The position numbers and the translations under genes were made by a program. Under the pieces are notes generated by a model. It made no database searches and was not told where the DNA came from. It saw only the letters and a program-made list of their open reading frames with translations. 64,000 bases of DNA from Aquiluna sp. (GTDB lineage Bacteria; Actinomycetota; Actinomycetes; Actinomycetales; Microbacteriaceae): assembly GCA_021741585.1 (NCBI GenBank), contig JAIOXN010000001.1, forward strand, positions 434,001-498,000, read 5' to 3'. This document shows, piece by piece, positions 51,186 through 59,193 of the stretch. How positions within the stretch are numbered: position 1 is the stretch's first letter; each line of letters starts with the position of its first letter.

Positions 51186-51889
51186 TCACCTAATCCAATG
51201 ATTCCGGCATCGTTGTCGGCATCCAACTCTGCGGCACGAATCTCAACTTGTAATTCCCTGGTGGCTTCACGAAGAGCTCGCTCTGGATCTAGACCTGCGA
51301 CCCTGGCGCTTGCCACAACTGCCAAAAGCAACTTTCCAAGTTCATCTTCGCTACTCATTGGGATTGCTGGTGTTTCGGCTTCTTCCAGGATGCCAATCTT
51401 TTCAGCCTTGCCCATTACCTTGTTTGCCAGCGCAAGAGCCGGCATTGCCTGAGGAATTCCATCTAGCACACTTGTGCGGCCAGGCTTTTCCTTCTTTTTG
51501 TGTGACTCCCAGTTCTTGACAACATCGTCACCGGATTGAGCTGCGTATTTTTGGAGCTGTTCTTCATCACCAAAAACGTGGGGGTGACGAGAGCGCATCT
51601 TGTTTTCCATGTATTCGGCAACATCTTCAAGATCAAAGGGCATGCCAAGAGTTCCAGTGGAAGCCAAATCTGAGTGGAAAATGACTTGGTAGAGGACATC
51701 ACCAAGCTCTTCGAGAACCTCGTCGCGGTCGCCGGATTCGATGGCATCAATTAGCTCATAGGTTTCTTCCAAGAGGTACTGGACCAAAGACTCGTGAGTC
51801 TGCTCGGCATCCCATGGGCAACCCCCTGGGGCCCTAAGCAATTGGGCGGTGTGAATCAGACTCTCAAGCTTTTTCAATGTTTTTCCCAT
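51182..51889 (-). CDS. mazG: Nucleoside triphosphate pyrophosphohydrolase MazG
   Basis: 235 aa from ATG 51889; the frame is open to 51928, further inside mfd. APGGCPWDAEQTHESLVQYLLEETYELIDAI and EELGDVLYQVIFHSDLA carry the acidic metal-binding EExxE and ExxD residues of the MazG fold. A second, weaker MazG-like half follows. It hydrolyses non-canonical or excess NTPs to NMPs. Starts 26 bases inside the end of mfd on the same strand; order mfd-mazG-eno is conserved in actinobacteria. Confidence 0.9.
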   Translation of the reverse strand: MGKTLKKLESLIHTAQLLRAPGGCPWDAEQTHESLVQYLLEETYELIDAIESGDRDEVLEELGDVLYQVIFHSDLASTGTLGMPFDLEDVAEYMENKMRSRHPHVFGDEEQLQKYAAQSGDDVVKNWESHKKKEKPGRTSVLDGIPQAMPALALANKVMGKAEKIGILEEAETPAIPMSSEDELGKLLLAVVASARVAGLDPERALREATRELQVEIRAAELDADNDAGIIGLGD

Positions 51890-54800
51890 CCCCAAATAAA
51901 ATCTGGAAAGTTTTCCAGAGCCAGTCAATCACTTCTTGGTCTCGCAGCGGCTCCAAACCTGCCGAGGTTGGCGAAGGCAACGTCACCAATTTTGAAGTTT
52001 GCAGGTATCTGAAACCGGGGATTTTATGGCTGAGGGCAACAACCTCGGAATCAGTTAATTCAATTGGAGCGAATTTGGATTGTAGGCCAAGCAAGTTCAC
52101 GTCCTTGAGACCTAGTCGGTTTGCCTGTTGCCTCAAATGGGTAACTTCAATTAGGTTCCTGACTGGATCAGGTGCCTTACCGTAGCGATCTTCTAGTTCG
52201 GCAAATATCGCATCCAGCTTGCTCTTATCGCTCTTTCCCGAACTCTCCGCGGAAAGCTTGTGATATGCCTCTAGTCTCAATCGCTCGGAATCGACATATT
52301 CGGCCGGGATGTGGGCATCGACTGGCAATTCGAGTTTGAGCTCTGCAGGAGAGGAGATGTCTTCACCCTTGAACTCGGCCACCGCTTCGCCAATCATGCG
52401 CAGATATAAATCAAAGCCAACGCCTGCGATGTGACCGGACTGCTCACCACCCAAAAGGTTTCCGGCACCTCTTATTTCAAGATCTTTCATCGCAACCTGC
52501 ATACCCGAACCAAGCTCGTTGTTGGTTGCAATTGTTGCTAGGCGATCATGCGCAGTTTCGGTGAGGGTTTTGGAAGGGTCGTAGAAGAAGTAGGCGTAGG
52601 CACGCTCTCTTGAACGTCCGACTCGGCCTCGGATTTGGTGCAATTGACTCAAGCCAAAATTCTCGGCTCGATCAACAATCAAGGTATTGGCATTTGGAAT
52701 ATCAATTCCGGTTTCAATGATGGTTGTTGAAACCAAAACATCAAATTTGCGTTGCCAGAAGTCCACGACAACCTGCTCGAGTTGATGCTCTGGCATTTGC
52801 CCATGGGCAATCGCTATTCTCGCCTCGGGAACCAACCTGGCTAAATCTGCGGCAACTCCGTCGATGGTGGCGACCCGGTTATGAACAAAGAAAACCTGAC
52901 CATCCCGAATCAACTCTCTCCGGATAGCGGCTGCGACCTGACCCTCGGAATAGCCGCCGATATAGGTCAAAATCGGGTGACGCTCCTCGGGAGCGGTAGC
53001 AAGGGTGGACATCTCCCTAATCCCAGTGACTGCCATTTCAAGTGTTCTAGGGATCGGGGTCGCGCTCATTGCTAAAACGTCGACATTGTGCTTAAGGTCC
53101 TTGAGTTTCTCCTTGTGCTCAACGCCAAAGCGTTGCTCCTCGTCAATAATCACAAGACCTAGGTCCTTGAATTTCACTCCGGCGCCGAGCAGCCTATGGG
53201 TGCCAATGATCAAATCAACGCCACCATTTTCAACACCGCGCAAAGTCTCTTTGACTTCCTTTTCAGTTTGGAAACGGGAAAGAGGCTTGATAGAAATTGG
53301 GAAGCCTTGATATCTAGAAGTGAACGTATCTAAGTGCTGACGAACAAGCAGAGTGGTTGGCACCAAGATGGCAACTTGCTTGCCATCTTGGATTGCCTTA
53401 AAGGCAGCTCTTACCGCTACCTCGGTTTTGCCATAACCAACATCACCAGCAAGAAGGCGATCCATAGGCATTGGCTTTTCCATGTCCCGCTTTACCTCAT
53501 CGATTGTTGTGAGTTGGTCTGGAGTCTCTTGAAAAATGAATGCGTCTTCAAGTTCTTGTTGCCAAGGAGTGTCAGGTGGGAAGGCATGACCCTTGCTCTT
53601 CATGCGGGCCGAATAAAGTTTCACCAAATCGATGGCGATCTTGCGCACTGCCTTGCGGGCATTACCTTTAGCTTTTGCCCAGTCGGTGCCACCCATCTTG
53701 GAGAGCACCGGAGCTTCACCACCGACATAGCGAGTTAGCATGTCCAACTGATCGGTTGGCACATAAAGTGTGTCACCGGGGTATCCGCGCTTAGGCGATG
53801 CGTATTCAATCAGCAGATACTCTCGGCTGTGCTGTCTTTGACCTACGCCGCTGGTGCGTTGCACCAACTCCTTGAACCTGCCAATTCCGTGAATCTCATG
53901 CACCACATAGTCGCCCTGTTTGAGGGTCAGCGGATCGACTTCAGCACCCCTGCGCTTGGCCAACTTTCGCTCTTTGGGGTTTGAATAGCTGGTTGCAACT
54001 CCAAAGAATTCTGAATCAGTGAGAACAACGATTTTGGATTCTGGTACAGCAAAACCGTGTGAGAGTGACCCCACTGCGATAGTGACGTGCTCCTTGGTGA
54101 TATCCCCCAAATGCTCGGTGAGAATCACCGGAATGTTGGCCTGAGTCAAGATTTCAAGCAAACGTTGGCCAGTGCCGTGACCCTGAGCCGAAATCAGAAT
54201 CTTGTTCTGATTCACCCTCAGGTCGCTAATCCAATCCAGCACAGAGGATTCATCGGCGAATTTCGGAATTTCTTTCAGCCCTAGATCGATAGAACCTTCA
54301 ACCCCGAGTGAATCAAGCTTGATGATTTTGCAGCACTTGGTGGCCGTATCAAGAAATTCTTCAAGTTCATAAAAGCCTCCGCCGCTGAGGTCAATTGGGG
54401 CATTTGAACCTGAAATTGCCGCATCCCAAGCGGCATGCAAAAACTCATTATTGGTGTCAATCAAGCTTTGCGCACGACTTGCTAACTTTTCTGGCTCCAC
54501 CAAAATCAGATTTGATTTCTTGCCTAAATACTCGGTGATTGAACCCAATTTGGATGCCAATACTGGGGCGAGTGATTCCATCCCCTCGACCACAATTCCG
54601 TTTGAAATCTTTTCCAACATCTCCGAAAGGTTAGGAAATTCGTGGGCCATCTCTCTCGCCTTTTGGGCAACCGAAGGTGTGATGAGCATTTCTCGAGCCG
54701 CATATAGCTCAATCTCGTTCACCCTGGAATCGATTGAGCGCTGATCGGCAACGGTGAACTCCCTGATGTCATCAAGCTGGTCACCAAAAAACTCAAGGCG

Positions 54801-55376
54801 CAACGCATGCTCCGAGGTAGTGGGAAAGACATCCAAGATCCCACCGCGGATTGCATACTCGCCGCGCCTTGTGACCATGTCAACCCGTTCATAGGCAAGC
54901 TCTATCAGCTTTAGTGATAGCTCTGGAAGAAGGTAGTCCTTGCCCCTGATCAGAGTGAAAGGTGGGTGATCTTCCAACCCCCCTACAACCTTTTGCAATG
55001 CCGCTCTAATCGACATCAGAATCAAAACCGGGTGCTCGGGAGTCCTATGGAAAACCTCCAGCATTCGATGCAGCGCTCTGAGCCTCTTGCCAACGGTGTC
55101 TGCAGCCGGACTTAACCTCTCGTGCGGCAATGTCTCCCAGGACGGAAACTCAATGATTTCAAGGTTCGGGACCAAGTCTGTAAGGGTTTGAGCAAGCTCT
55201 GAAGCGGATTTAGAGGTTGCGGTCACCAAAGTTTGTGGATCTTTGGCCGCTCTAACCCAGCCTGCGATAGCGAGAACTTGGGTATTACTTGGTGCAAAAA
55301 ACACCTGGTTTGGCTTGGTTTTAGAAAGATCCGGGTGCGACAAAGCCAGCTGGTTTAACAAAGGGGCCAGGGTCAC
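51864..55376 (-). CDS. mfd: Transcription-repair coupling factor
   Basis: 1170 aa. UvrB-homologous N-terminus (about 1-340), RNA polymerase-interacting Tudor-like domain (GDYVVHEIHGIGRFKELV, about 490-560), RecG-like translocase with GDVGYGKTEVAVRA (Walker A), IIDEEQRFG (DEEQ box), SATPIPRTLEMA and VGRSRERAYAYFFY, and a C-terminal regulatory domain. It removes stalled RNA polymerase and recruits UvrA. GTG start with TAAAAT six bases upstream, overlapping the pth stop. Confidence 0.97.
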   Translation of the reverse strand: MTLAPLLNQLALSHPDLSKTKPNQVFFAPSNTQVLAIAGWVRAAKDPQTLVTATSKSASELAQTLTDLVPNLEIIEFPSWETLPHERLSPAADTVGKRLRALHRMLEVFHRTPEHPVLILMSIRAALQKVVGGLEDHPPFTLIRGKDYLLPELSLKLIELAYERVDMVTRRGEYAIRGGILDVFPTTSEHALRLEFFGDQLDDIREFTVADQRSIDSRVNEIELYAAREMLITPSVAQKAREMAHEFPNLSEMLEKISNGIVVEGMESLAPVLASKLGSITEYLGKKSNLILVEPEKLASRAQSLIDTNNEFLHAAWDAAISGSNAPIDLSGGGFYELEEFLDTATKCCKIIKLDSLGVEGSIDLGLKEIPKFADESSVLDWISDLRVNQNKILISAQGHGTGQRLLEILTQANIPVILTEHLGDITKEHVTIAVGSLSHGFAVPESKIVVLTDSEFFGVATSYSNPKERKLAKRRGAEVDPLTLKQGDYVVHEIHGIGRFKELVQRTSGVGQRQHSREYLLIEYASPKRGYPGDTLYVPTDQLDMLTRYVGGEAPVLSKMGGTDWAKAKGNARKAVRKIAIDLVKLYSARMKSKGHAFPPDTPWQQELEDAFIFQETPDQLTTIDEVKRDMEKPMPMDRLLAGDVGYGKTEVAVRAAFKAIQDGKQVAILVPTTLLVRQHLDTFTSRYQGFPISIKPLSRFQTEKEVKETLRGVENGGVDLIIGTHRLLGAGVKFKDLGLVIIDEEQRFGVEHKEKLKDLKHNVDVLAMSATPIPRTLEMAVTGIREMSTLATAPEERHPILTYIGGYSEGQVAAAIRRELIRDGQVFFVHNRVATIDGVAADLARLVPEARIAIAHGQMPEHQLEQVVVDFWQRKFDVLVSTTIIETGIDIPNANTLIVDRAENFGLSQLHQIRGRVGRSRERAYAYFFYDPSKTLTETAHDRLATIATNNELGSGMQVAMKDLEIRGAGNLLGGEQSGHIAGVGFDLYLRMIGEAVAEFKGEDISSPAELKLELPVDAHIPAEYVDSERLRLEAYHKLSAESSGKSDKSKLDAIFAELEDRYGKAPDPVRNLIEVTHLRQQANRLGLKDVNLLGLQSKFAPIELTDSEVVALSHKIPGFRYLQTSKLVTLPSPTSAGLEPLRDQEVIDWLWKTFQILFGDGKNIEKA

Positions 55377-55388
55377 CCAATGATTTTA
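55377..55388 (-). promoter_or_regulatory. Candidate leaderless -10 box of mfd
   Basis: Minus-strand TAAAAT (55388-55383; five of six to TATAAT), six bases, then GTG 55376. The box contains the pth stop codon. Confidence 0.42.
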
Positions 55389-55994
55389 GGCTGGGTTTGC
55401 ACCAATCAACGAATCGATTTGTTTTATTGCGGTTGAGATTAGTTTTGCAAGCTCGGGTTTCTCCTCGGGGCTGAAGTTACTCAGCACAAAATCCGAGACG
55501 CTTTGATTACCCTCGGGTCGCCCGATTCCGAAGCGGATGCGGTGGAAATCATTTCCGATTCTCGCGATGATATCGCGAAGGCCGTTGTGGCCGGCATGGC
55601 CACCTGAAAACTTAGTTCTGATTTCGCCAAAGGGAATATCAAGCTCATCGTGAACAACAATGAGTTTTTCAGCACTCACACCATAAAAAGTCATAAGTGA
55701 CTGAACCGGGGAACCCGAGAGATTCATGAACCCCTGGCTCTTCAAAAGAACAACTTTTTGGCCACCGAGTCTGGCCATAGCGACATGCGCAATTGATTTA
55801 TGAGCTTTGAAACGGATCGATTGCTCTTTGGCAATCTCATCGAGCACCATGTGCCCGATATTGTGACGATTGGATTGGTAGTTGGGCCCGGGATTACCGA
55901 GCCCAACTACTAACCAAACATCATTACTCAGCTGGGGTTGCCTCAGCAGATGCTTCAGGAGTCTCTTCACCAGCTGCTCCAGCCTTGGTCTCAA
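55386..55994 (-). CDS. pth: Peptidyl-tRNA hydrolase
   Basis: Recycles peptidyl-tRNA. The conserved protein starts WLVVGLGNPGPNYQSNRHNIGHMVLDE, with catalytic His in NRHN; SQGFMNLSGSPVQSL, VVHDELDIPFGEIRTKFSGGHAGHNGLRDI and HRIRFGIGRPEG follow. Start is uncertain: ATG 55994 and GTG 55970 lie inside rplY and add a basic tail not typical of the family, while the homologous part would fit a rare CTG at 55931 overlapping the rplY stop. Coupled translation from rplY is likely. Confidence 0.93.
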   Translation of the reverse strand: MRPRLEQLVKRLLKHLLRQPQLSNDVWLVVGLGNPGPNYQSNRHNIGHMVLDEIAKEQSIRFKAHKSIAHVAMARLGGQKVVLLKSQGFMNLSGSPVQSLMTFYGVSAEKLIVVHDELDIPFGEIRTKFSGGHAGHNGLRDIIARIGNDFHRIRFGIGRPEGNQSVSDFVLSNFSPEEKPELAKLISTAIKQIDSLIGANPA

Positions 55995-56520
55995 CTACGG
56001 TGGCAACCAATTCGCCAGCCTCAAGCTCTAGAACAACGCCCTTTGGAAGCTGTAGGTCGGATGCCACATAGTGGTGTCCGGCTGCTGCCTCTTTGGAGAT
56101 GTGTAGTTCTACGAACTCAGGAATGTGAGTTGCTTCTGCTTCAAGCTTCACGGTCTTGTGCTCAACATCAACGATAGTTCCACCCATAGGCTCGCCAATG
56201 ACGTGAACTGGAACCTCAACGTGGACCTTCTCGCCCTTCTTGACCTCAACTAGGTCAATGTGCTCGATGATCTGAGTTACTGGGTCCTTCTGAGCGCTCT
56301 TTACAAGAACCAGCTCGGTCTTGCCATCAAGAGTTAGCTCCAAAAGGGCGTTCTTGTGACGAAGGATTAGGGCGATCTCGTGAGCTGGAAGTGAAATGTG
56401 GCGGGTTGCGTTTCCGTGACCGTAGATAACAGCTGGGGTCATGTGGGCTGCACGAAGCTTGCGGGCTGCACCCTTGCCAAAGCTCTCGCGAAGCTGGCCG
56501 GTGATTACGTTTTCAGACAT
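55924..56520 (-). CDS. rplY: 50S ribosomal protein L25/Ctc (long form)
   Basis: 198 aa: N-terminal 5S rRNA-binding domain (about 1-95, RESFGKGAARKLRAAHMTPAVIYGHG) and the C-terminal TL5/Ctc extension (about 96-190), ending in an Ala/Glu-rich tail. The long form is usual in actinobacteria and Thermus. GAGGAAAAG precedes ATG 56520. The order glmU-prs-rplY-pth-mfd is conserved. Confidence 0.96.
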   Translation of the reverse strand: MSENVITGQLRESFGKGAARKLRAAHMTPAVIYGHGNATRHISLPAHEIALILRHKNALLELTLDGKTELVLVKSAQKDPVTQIIEHIDLVEVKKGEKVHVEVPVHVIGEPMGGTIVDVEHKTVKLEAEATHIPEFVELHISKEAAAGHHYVASDLQLPKGVVLELEAGELVATVVETKAGAAGEETPEASAEATPAE

Positions 56521-56544
56521 CTTTTCCTCTTTGCAATAGTTAGT

Positions 56545-56623
56545 GGCGAGGAAAAGGCACCCCGTCGATTACGGAAACTTTCGTGTCCCTCGCCGCTGTT
56601 CGACCCAAAGCCTAGCGGCTTTG
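56545..56623 (-). promoter_or_regulatory. Structured region between prs and rplY
   Basis: Two potential stems in the 145-base gap. CAAAGCC-TAGC-GGCTTTG (56606-56623) is a compact hairpin without a T tract, possibly ending prs transcripts. GGCGAGG (56545-56551) pairs with CCTCGCC (56588-56594) across 36 bases and would lie in the rplY leader. Roles inferred. Confidence 0.35.
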
Positions 56624-56665
56624 GCGAAAACGCGCCAGGGGAGCTGACAGAATCTAAAGCAAAGA

Positions 56666-57640
56666 CTATGCGTGTCCTGGGAACAATGAGTTAACGGAAT
56701 CGTCGTAGAAAACAGCTGCGATCGCCTTGGAGATAAGTGGTGCGATTGACAAAACTGTTAGCGATGCAAACTCCTTGTCAGGAGTAATTGGCAATGTGTT
56801 GGTTACAACCACCGAGTCGATTACCGGATCACTCAAACGCTCAACTGCTGGGTGAGAAAAGACTGGGTGGGTCGCAGCAACAATAACCCTGGCTGCTCCG
56901 TTGGCCTTCAAGGCCTTTGCGGCAGCAAGAATCGTGCCACCAGTATCAATCATGTCGTCAACCAATAGACAGTCTCTGCCCGAAACATCTCCGACAATCT
57001 CGTTTACCTGGACCTGGTTAGGGCGATCTGGATCGCGACGCTTATGCACGATGGCCAATGGCGAACCTAAACGGTCTGCCCAAATATCTGCCACGCGCAC
57101 GCGACCCGAGTCAGGAGAGACTACGGTCAGGTTCTCGGTTCCGAAAGTGTCCTTGATGTGATCTGCCAATAGTGGTAGCGCCCAGAGGTGGTCAACCGGA
57201 CCATCAAAGAAACCCTGGATCTGAGGGGCGTGAAGATCAACCGACATCAATCTCGTGGCACCAGCAGCGCGGAAAAGATCTGCCATCAAGCGAGCAGAGA
57301 TTGGCTCGCGGCCCTTGTGCTTCTTGTCTTGACGCCCGTATGGGAAAAATGGTGCAACCACGGTGATGCGCTTGGCGCTTGCGCGCTTCATGGCATCTAT
57401 CATCAACAATTGCTCCATAACCCAGTGATTAATCGGCGCTGGGTGAGCCTGAATGATGAAAGCATCTACTCCGCGAACCGAGCGCTCGTAACGCACAAAT
57501 GTCTCACCGTTTGCAAAGTCATAGGCGGTCATTGGGACCAGCTCTGTGTTGAGAAGTTCCGCTACCTCTTGAGCGAGGGGCTGGTGAGCCCGACCCGATG
57601 CGATAACCAGTTGTTTGCTAGCTGCCTTCTCAATTGCCAT
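56666..57640 (-). CDS. prs: Ribose-phosphate diphosphokinase (PRPP synthetase)
   Basis: 324-aa class I PRPP synthetase, making PRPP for nucleotide, His and Trp synthesis. FIIQAHPAPINHWVMEQLLMIDA, FFPYGRQDKKHKGREPISARLMADL (ATP loop) and the PRPP-binding loop DCLLVDDMIDTGGTI are intact; VSPDSGRVRVAD is the ribose-5-P/metal region. Starts two bases after the glmU stop, conserved in actinobacteria. Confidence 0.96.
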   Translation of the reverse strand: MAIEKAASKQLVIASGRAHQPLAQEVAELLNTELVPMTAYDFANGETFVRYERSVRGVDAFIIQAHPAPINHWVMEQLLMIDAMKRASAKRITVVAPFFPYGRQDKKHKGREPISARLMADLFRAAGATRLMSVDLHAPQIQGFFDGPVDHLWALPLLADHIKDTFGTENLTVVSPDSGRVRVADIWADRLGSPLAIVHKRRDPDRPNQVQVNEIVGDVSGRDCLLVDDMIDTGGTILAAAKALKANGAARVIVAATHPVFSHPAVERLSDPVIDSVVVTNTLPITPDKEFASLTVLSIAPLISKAIAAVFYDDSVNSLFPGHA

Positions 57641-57642
57641 CG

Positions 57643-59055
57643 CTATTTCGCTTCCTTTGCTGCCTGCGCGGATTTAGTTCCTGGTCGTTTATCCAATACC
57701 CAACCAGCCAAATTCTTTTGCGGGGTCACGCTCAATGCTAACGCCCCCGGTTCGACGTCTCGACGGATGGTGGATCCTGCCGCCGTGTAGGCACCATCCC
57801 CAATAGAAATCGGTGCGACAAAGACATTGCCGCTTCCGGTGCGAACTTCGGAACCGATGACGGTCTTGTGTTTATTTACACCGTCGTAGTTGGCAAAAAT
57901 TGTTCCAGCGCCAATGTTGCTTCCGGTGCCGATGGTTGCATCTCCGACATAAGAAAGGTGCGGAACCTTTGAACCATCGCCAATCACTGCATTCTTGGTC
58001 TCAACAAATGCGCCAATTTTGCCGTCTTTGCCAAGCTGTGTTCCCGGGCGGATATAAGCAAAAGGCCCAACCTTGGCGCCGGAAAGAATCTTGGATGAGG
58101 AAGCTTCGGTTCTTGAGATACTCACATTCTCACCAACCTCAACGTCAACCAATGTTGTATCGGGACCAACCACCGAACCCTCGCCAATTGAGGTGAAGCC
58201 GTGCAGCCTGGTTCCAGGAAGCAATGTGACATCTTGTGCCAAAGTAACCGTGACATCTACCCAAGTGGTTTCCGGTTCTTGAATGGTGACCCCGGAGAGC
58301 TGCCATGCGCTGACGATTCTGGAGTTTAATTCTTTGGCAACTTCGGAAAGCTGCTTGCGGTCATTGATTCCAGCAACCAGCCAGATGTCCTCGAGCACGT
58401 GAGCCGAGACCTTCTCGCCTTGCTCCAGTAGCAAGGCAGCCACATCGGTCAAATACTTTTCACCCTGGGCATTCTTGGTGGTGACTTTGCCGAGTGCATT
58501 GGCAAGATGCTTTACTCCAAAGACATAAACTCCTGCGTTTACTTCGTTGATCGATAGCTGCTCTGGCGCTGCGTCTTTTTGCTCGACGATTCCTAGGAAG
58601 CTCTCTCTTGAGCGCAAGATTCGACCGTAACCATTTGGGTTTGGCAATAGCGTTGAAATAAGTGTTCCAGCATTGGAATCTTCGCGGTGCATTTCTAGAA
58701 GTTCATGAATACTTTGCACATCTAGCAGCGGGACATCCCCAGAAAGCACGACGACATCGCCGGCAAATTCTTTAGGAAGCGCCTCCAGAGCTGCCTCTAC
58801 GGCCCTCCCGGTCCCTGGAATCTCATCTTGATAAGCAATAACCGTGGTCGGGTAAAACGCTTTGACGTAATTTTCTATTTGTACTTTTTCATGCCGTAAA
58901 ACCGTGATTACATGTGTGGCTCCGAGCGAATGAGCGGTTGAAAGAACATGACCAATCAAAGGTAGGCCGGCGATTTCGTGCAGCACCTTAGGGGTTGAAG
59001 ATTTCATGCGAGTGCCTGAGCCTGCGGCGAGCACTACAACTGCATATTCGCTCAT
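57643..59055 (-). CDS. glmU: Bifunctional GlmU: N-acetylglucosamine-1-P uridyltransferase / glucosamine-1-P acetyltransferase
   Basis: 470 aa from ATG 59055, behind GGGAGGG; the open extension upstream runs through tRNA-Gln and is rejected. N-terminal nucleotidyltransferase (VVVLAAGSGTRMKSSTPKVLH, residues 5-25 or so) and C-terminal left-handed beta-helix acetyltransferase (about 255-460, NVSISRTEASS through GSEVRTGSGNVFVAPISIGDG). Makes UDP-GlcNAc for cell wall and, in mycothiol producers, MshA. No operon break to prs. Confidence 0.96.
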   Translation of the reverse strand: MSEYAVVVLAAGSGTRMKSSTPKVLHEIAGLPLIGHVLSTAHSLGATHVITVLRHEKVQIENYVKAFYPTTVIAYQDEIPGTGRAVEAALEALPKEFAGDVVVLSGDVPLLDVQSIHELLEMHREDSNAGTLISTLLPNPNGYGRILRSRESFLGIVEQKDAAPEQLSINEVNAGVYVFGVKHLANALGKVTTKNAQGEKYLTDVAALLLEQGEKVSAHVLEDIWLVAGINDRKQLSEVAKELNSRIVSAWQLSGVTIQEPETTWVDVTVTLAQDVTLLPGTRLHGFTSIGEGSVVGPDTTLVDVEVGENVSISRTEASSSKILSGAKVGPFAYIRPGTQLGKDGKIGAFVETKNAVIGDGSKVPHLSYVGDATIGTGSNIGAGTIFANYDGVNKHKTVIGSEVRTGSGNVFVAPISIGDGAYTAAGSTIRRDVEPGALALSVTPQKNLAGWVLDKRPGTKSAQAAKEAK

Positions 59056-59075
59056 CACCCTCCCAAAACCATTTC

Positions 59076-59150
59076 TGGCTCCGCCCCTAGGATTCGAACC
59101 TAGACCGGACGCCTCCAAAGAGCGCCGTGCTGCCATTACACCAGAGCGGA
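59076..59150 (-). tRNA. tRNA-Gln (UUG)
   Basis: Minus-strand cloverleaf of 75 nt including an encoded CCA. Acceptor TCCGCTC/GGGCGGA (one T-G pair), anticodon loop CTTTGGA giving UUG, T arm CTAGG-TTCGAAT-CCTAG, discriminator G73. Short variable loop as expected. Lies between the ABC-F gene and glmU, 20 bases before the glmU start. Confidence 0.95.
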
Positions 59151-59193
59151 CCAAGGCAATTGCCTCGGCGACAAGTCTGCCAGATTCGTGAGG

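Noticed and set aside
59151-59193. Perfect palindrome AGGCAATTGCCT upstream of tRNA-Gln as an operator
   Set aside because: A single 12-base palindrome with no neighbouring regulator and no second copy noticed; insufficient support.
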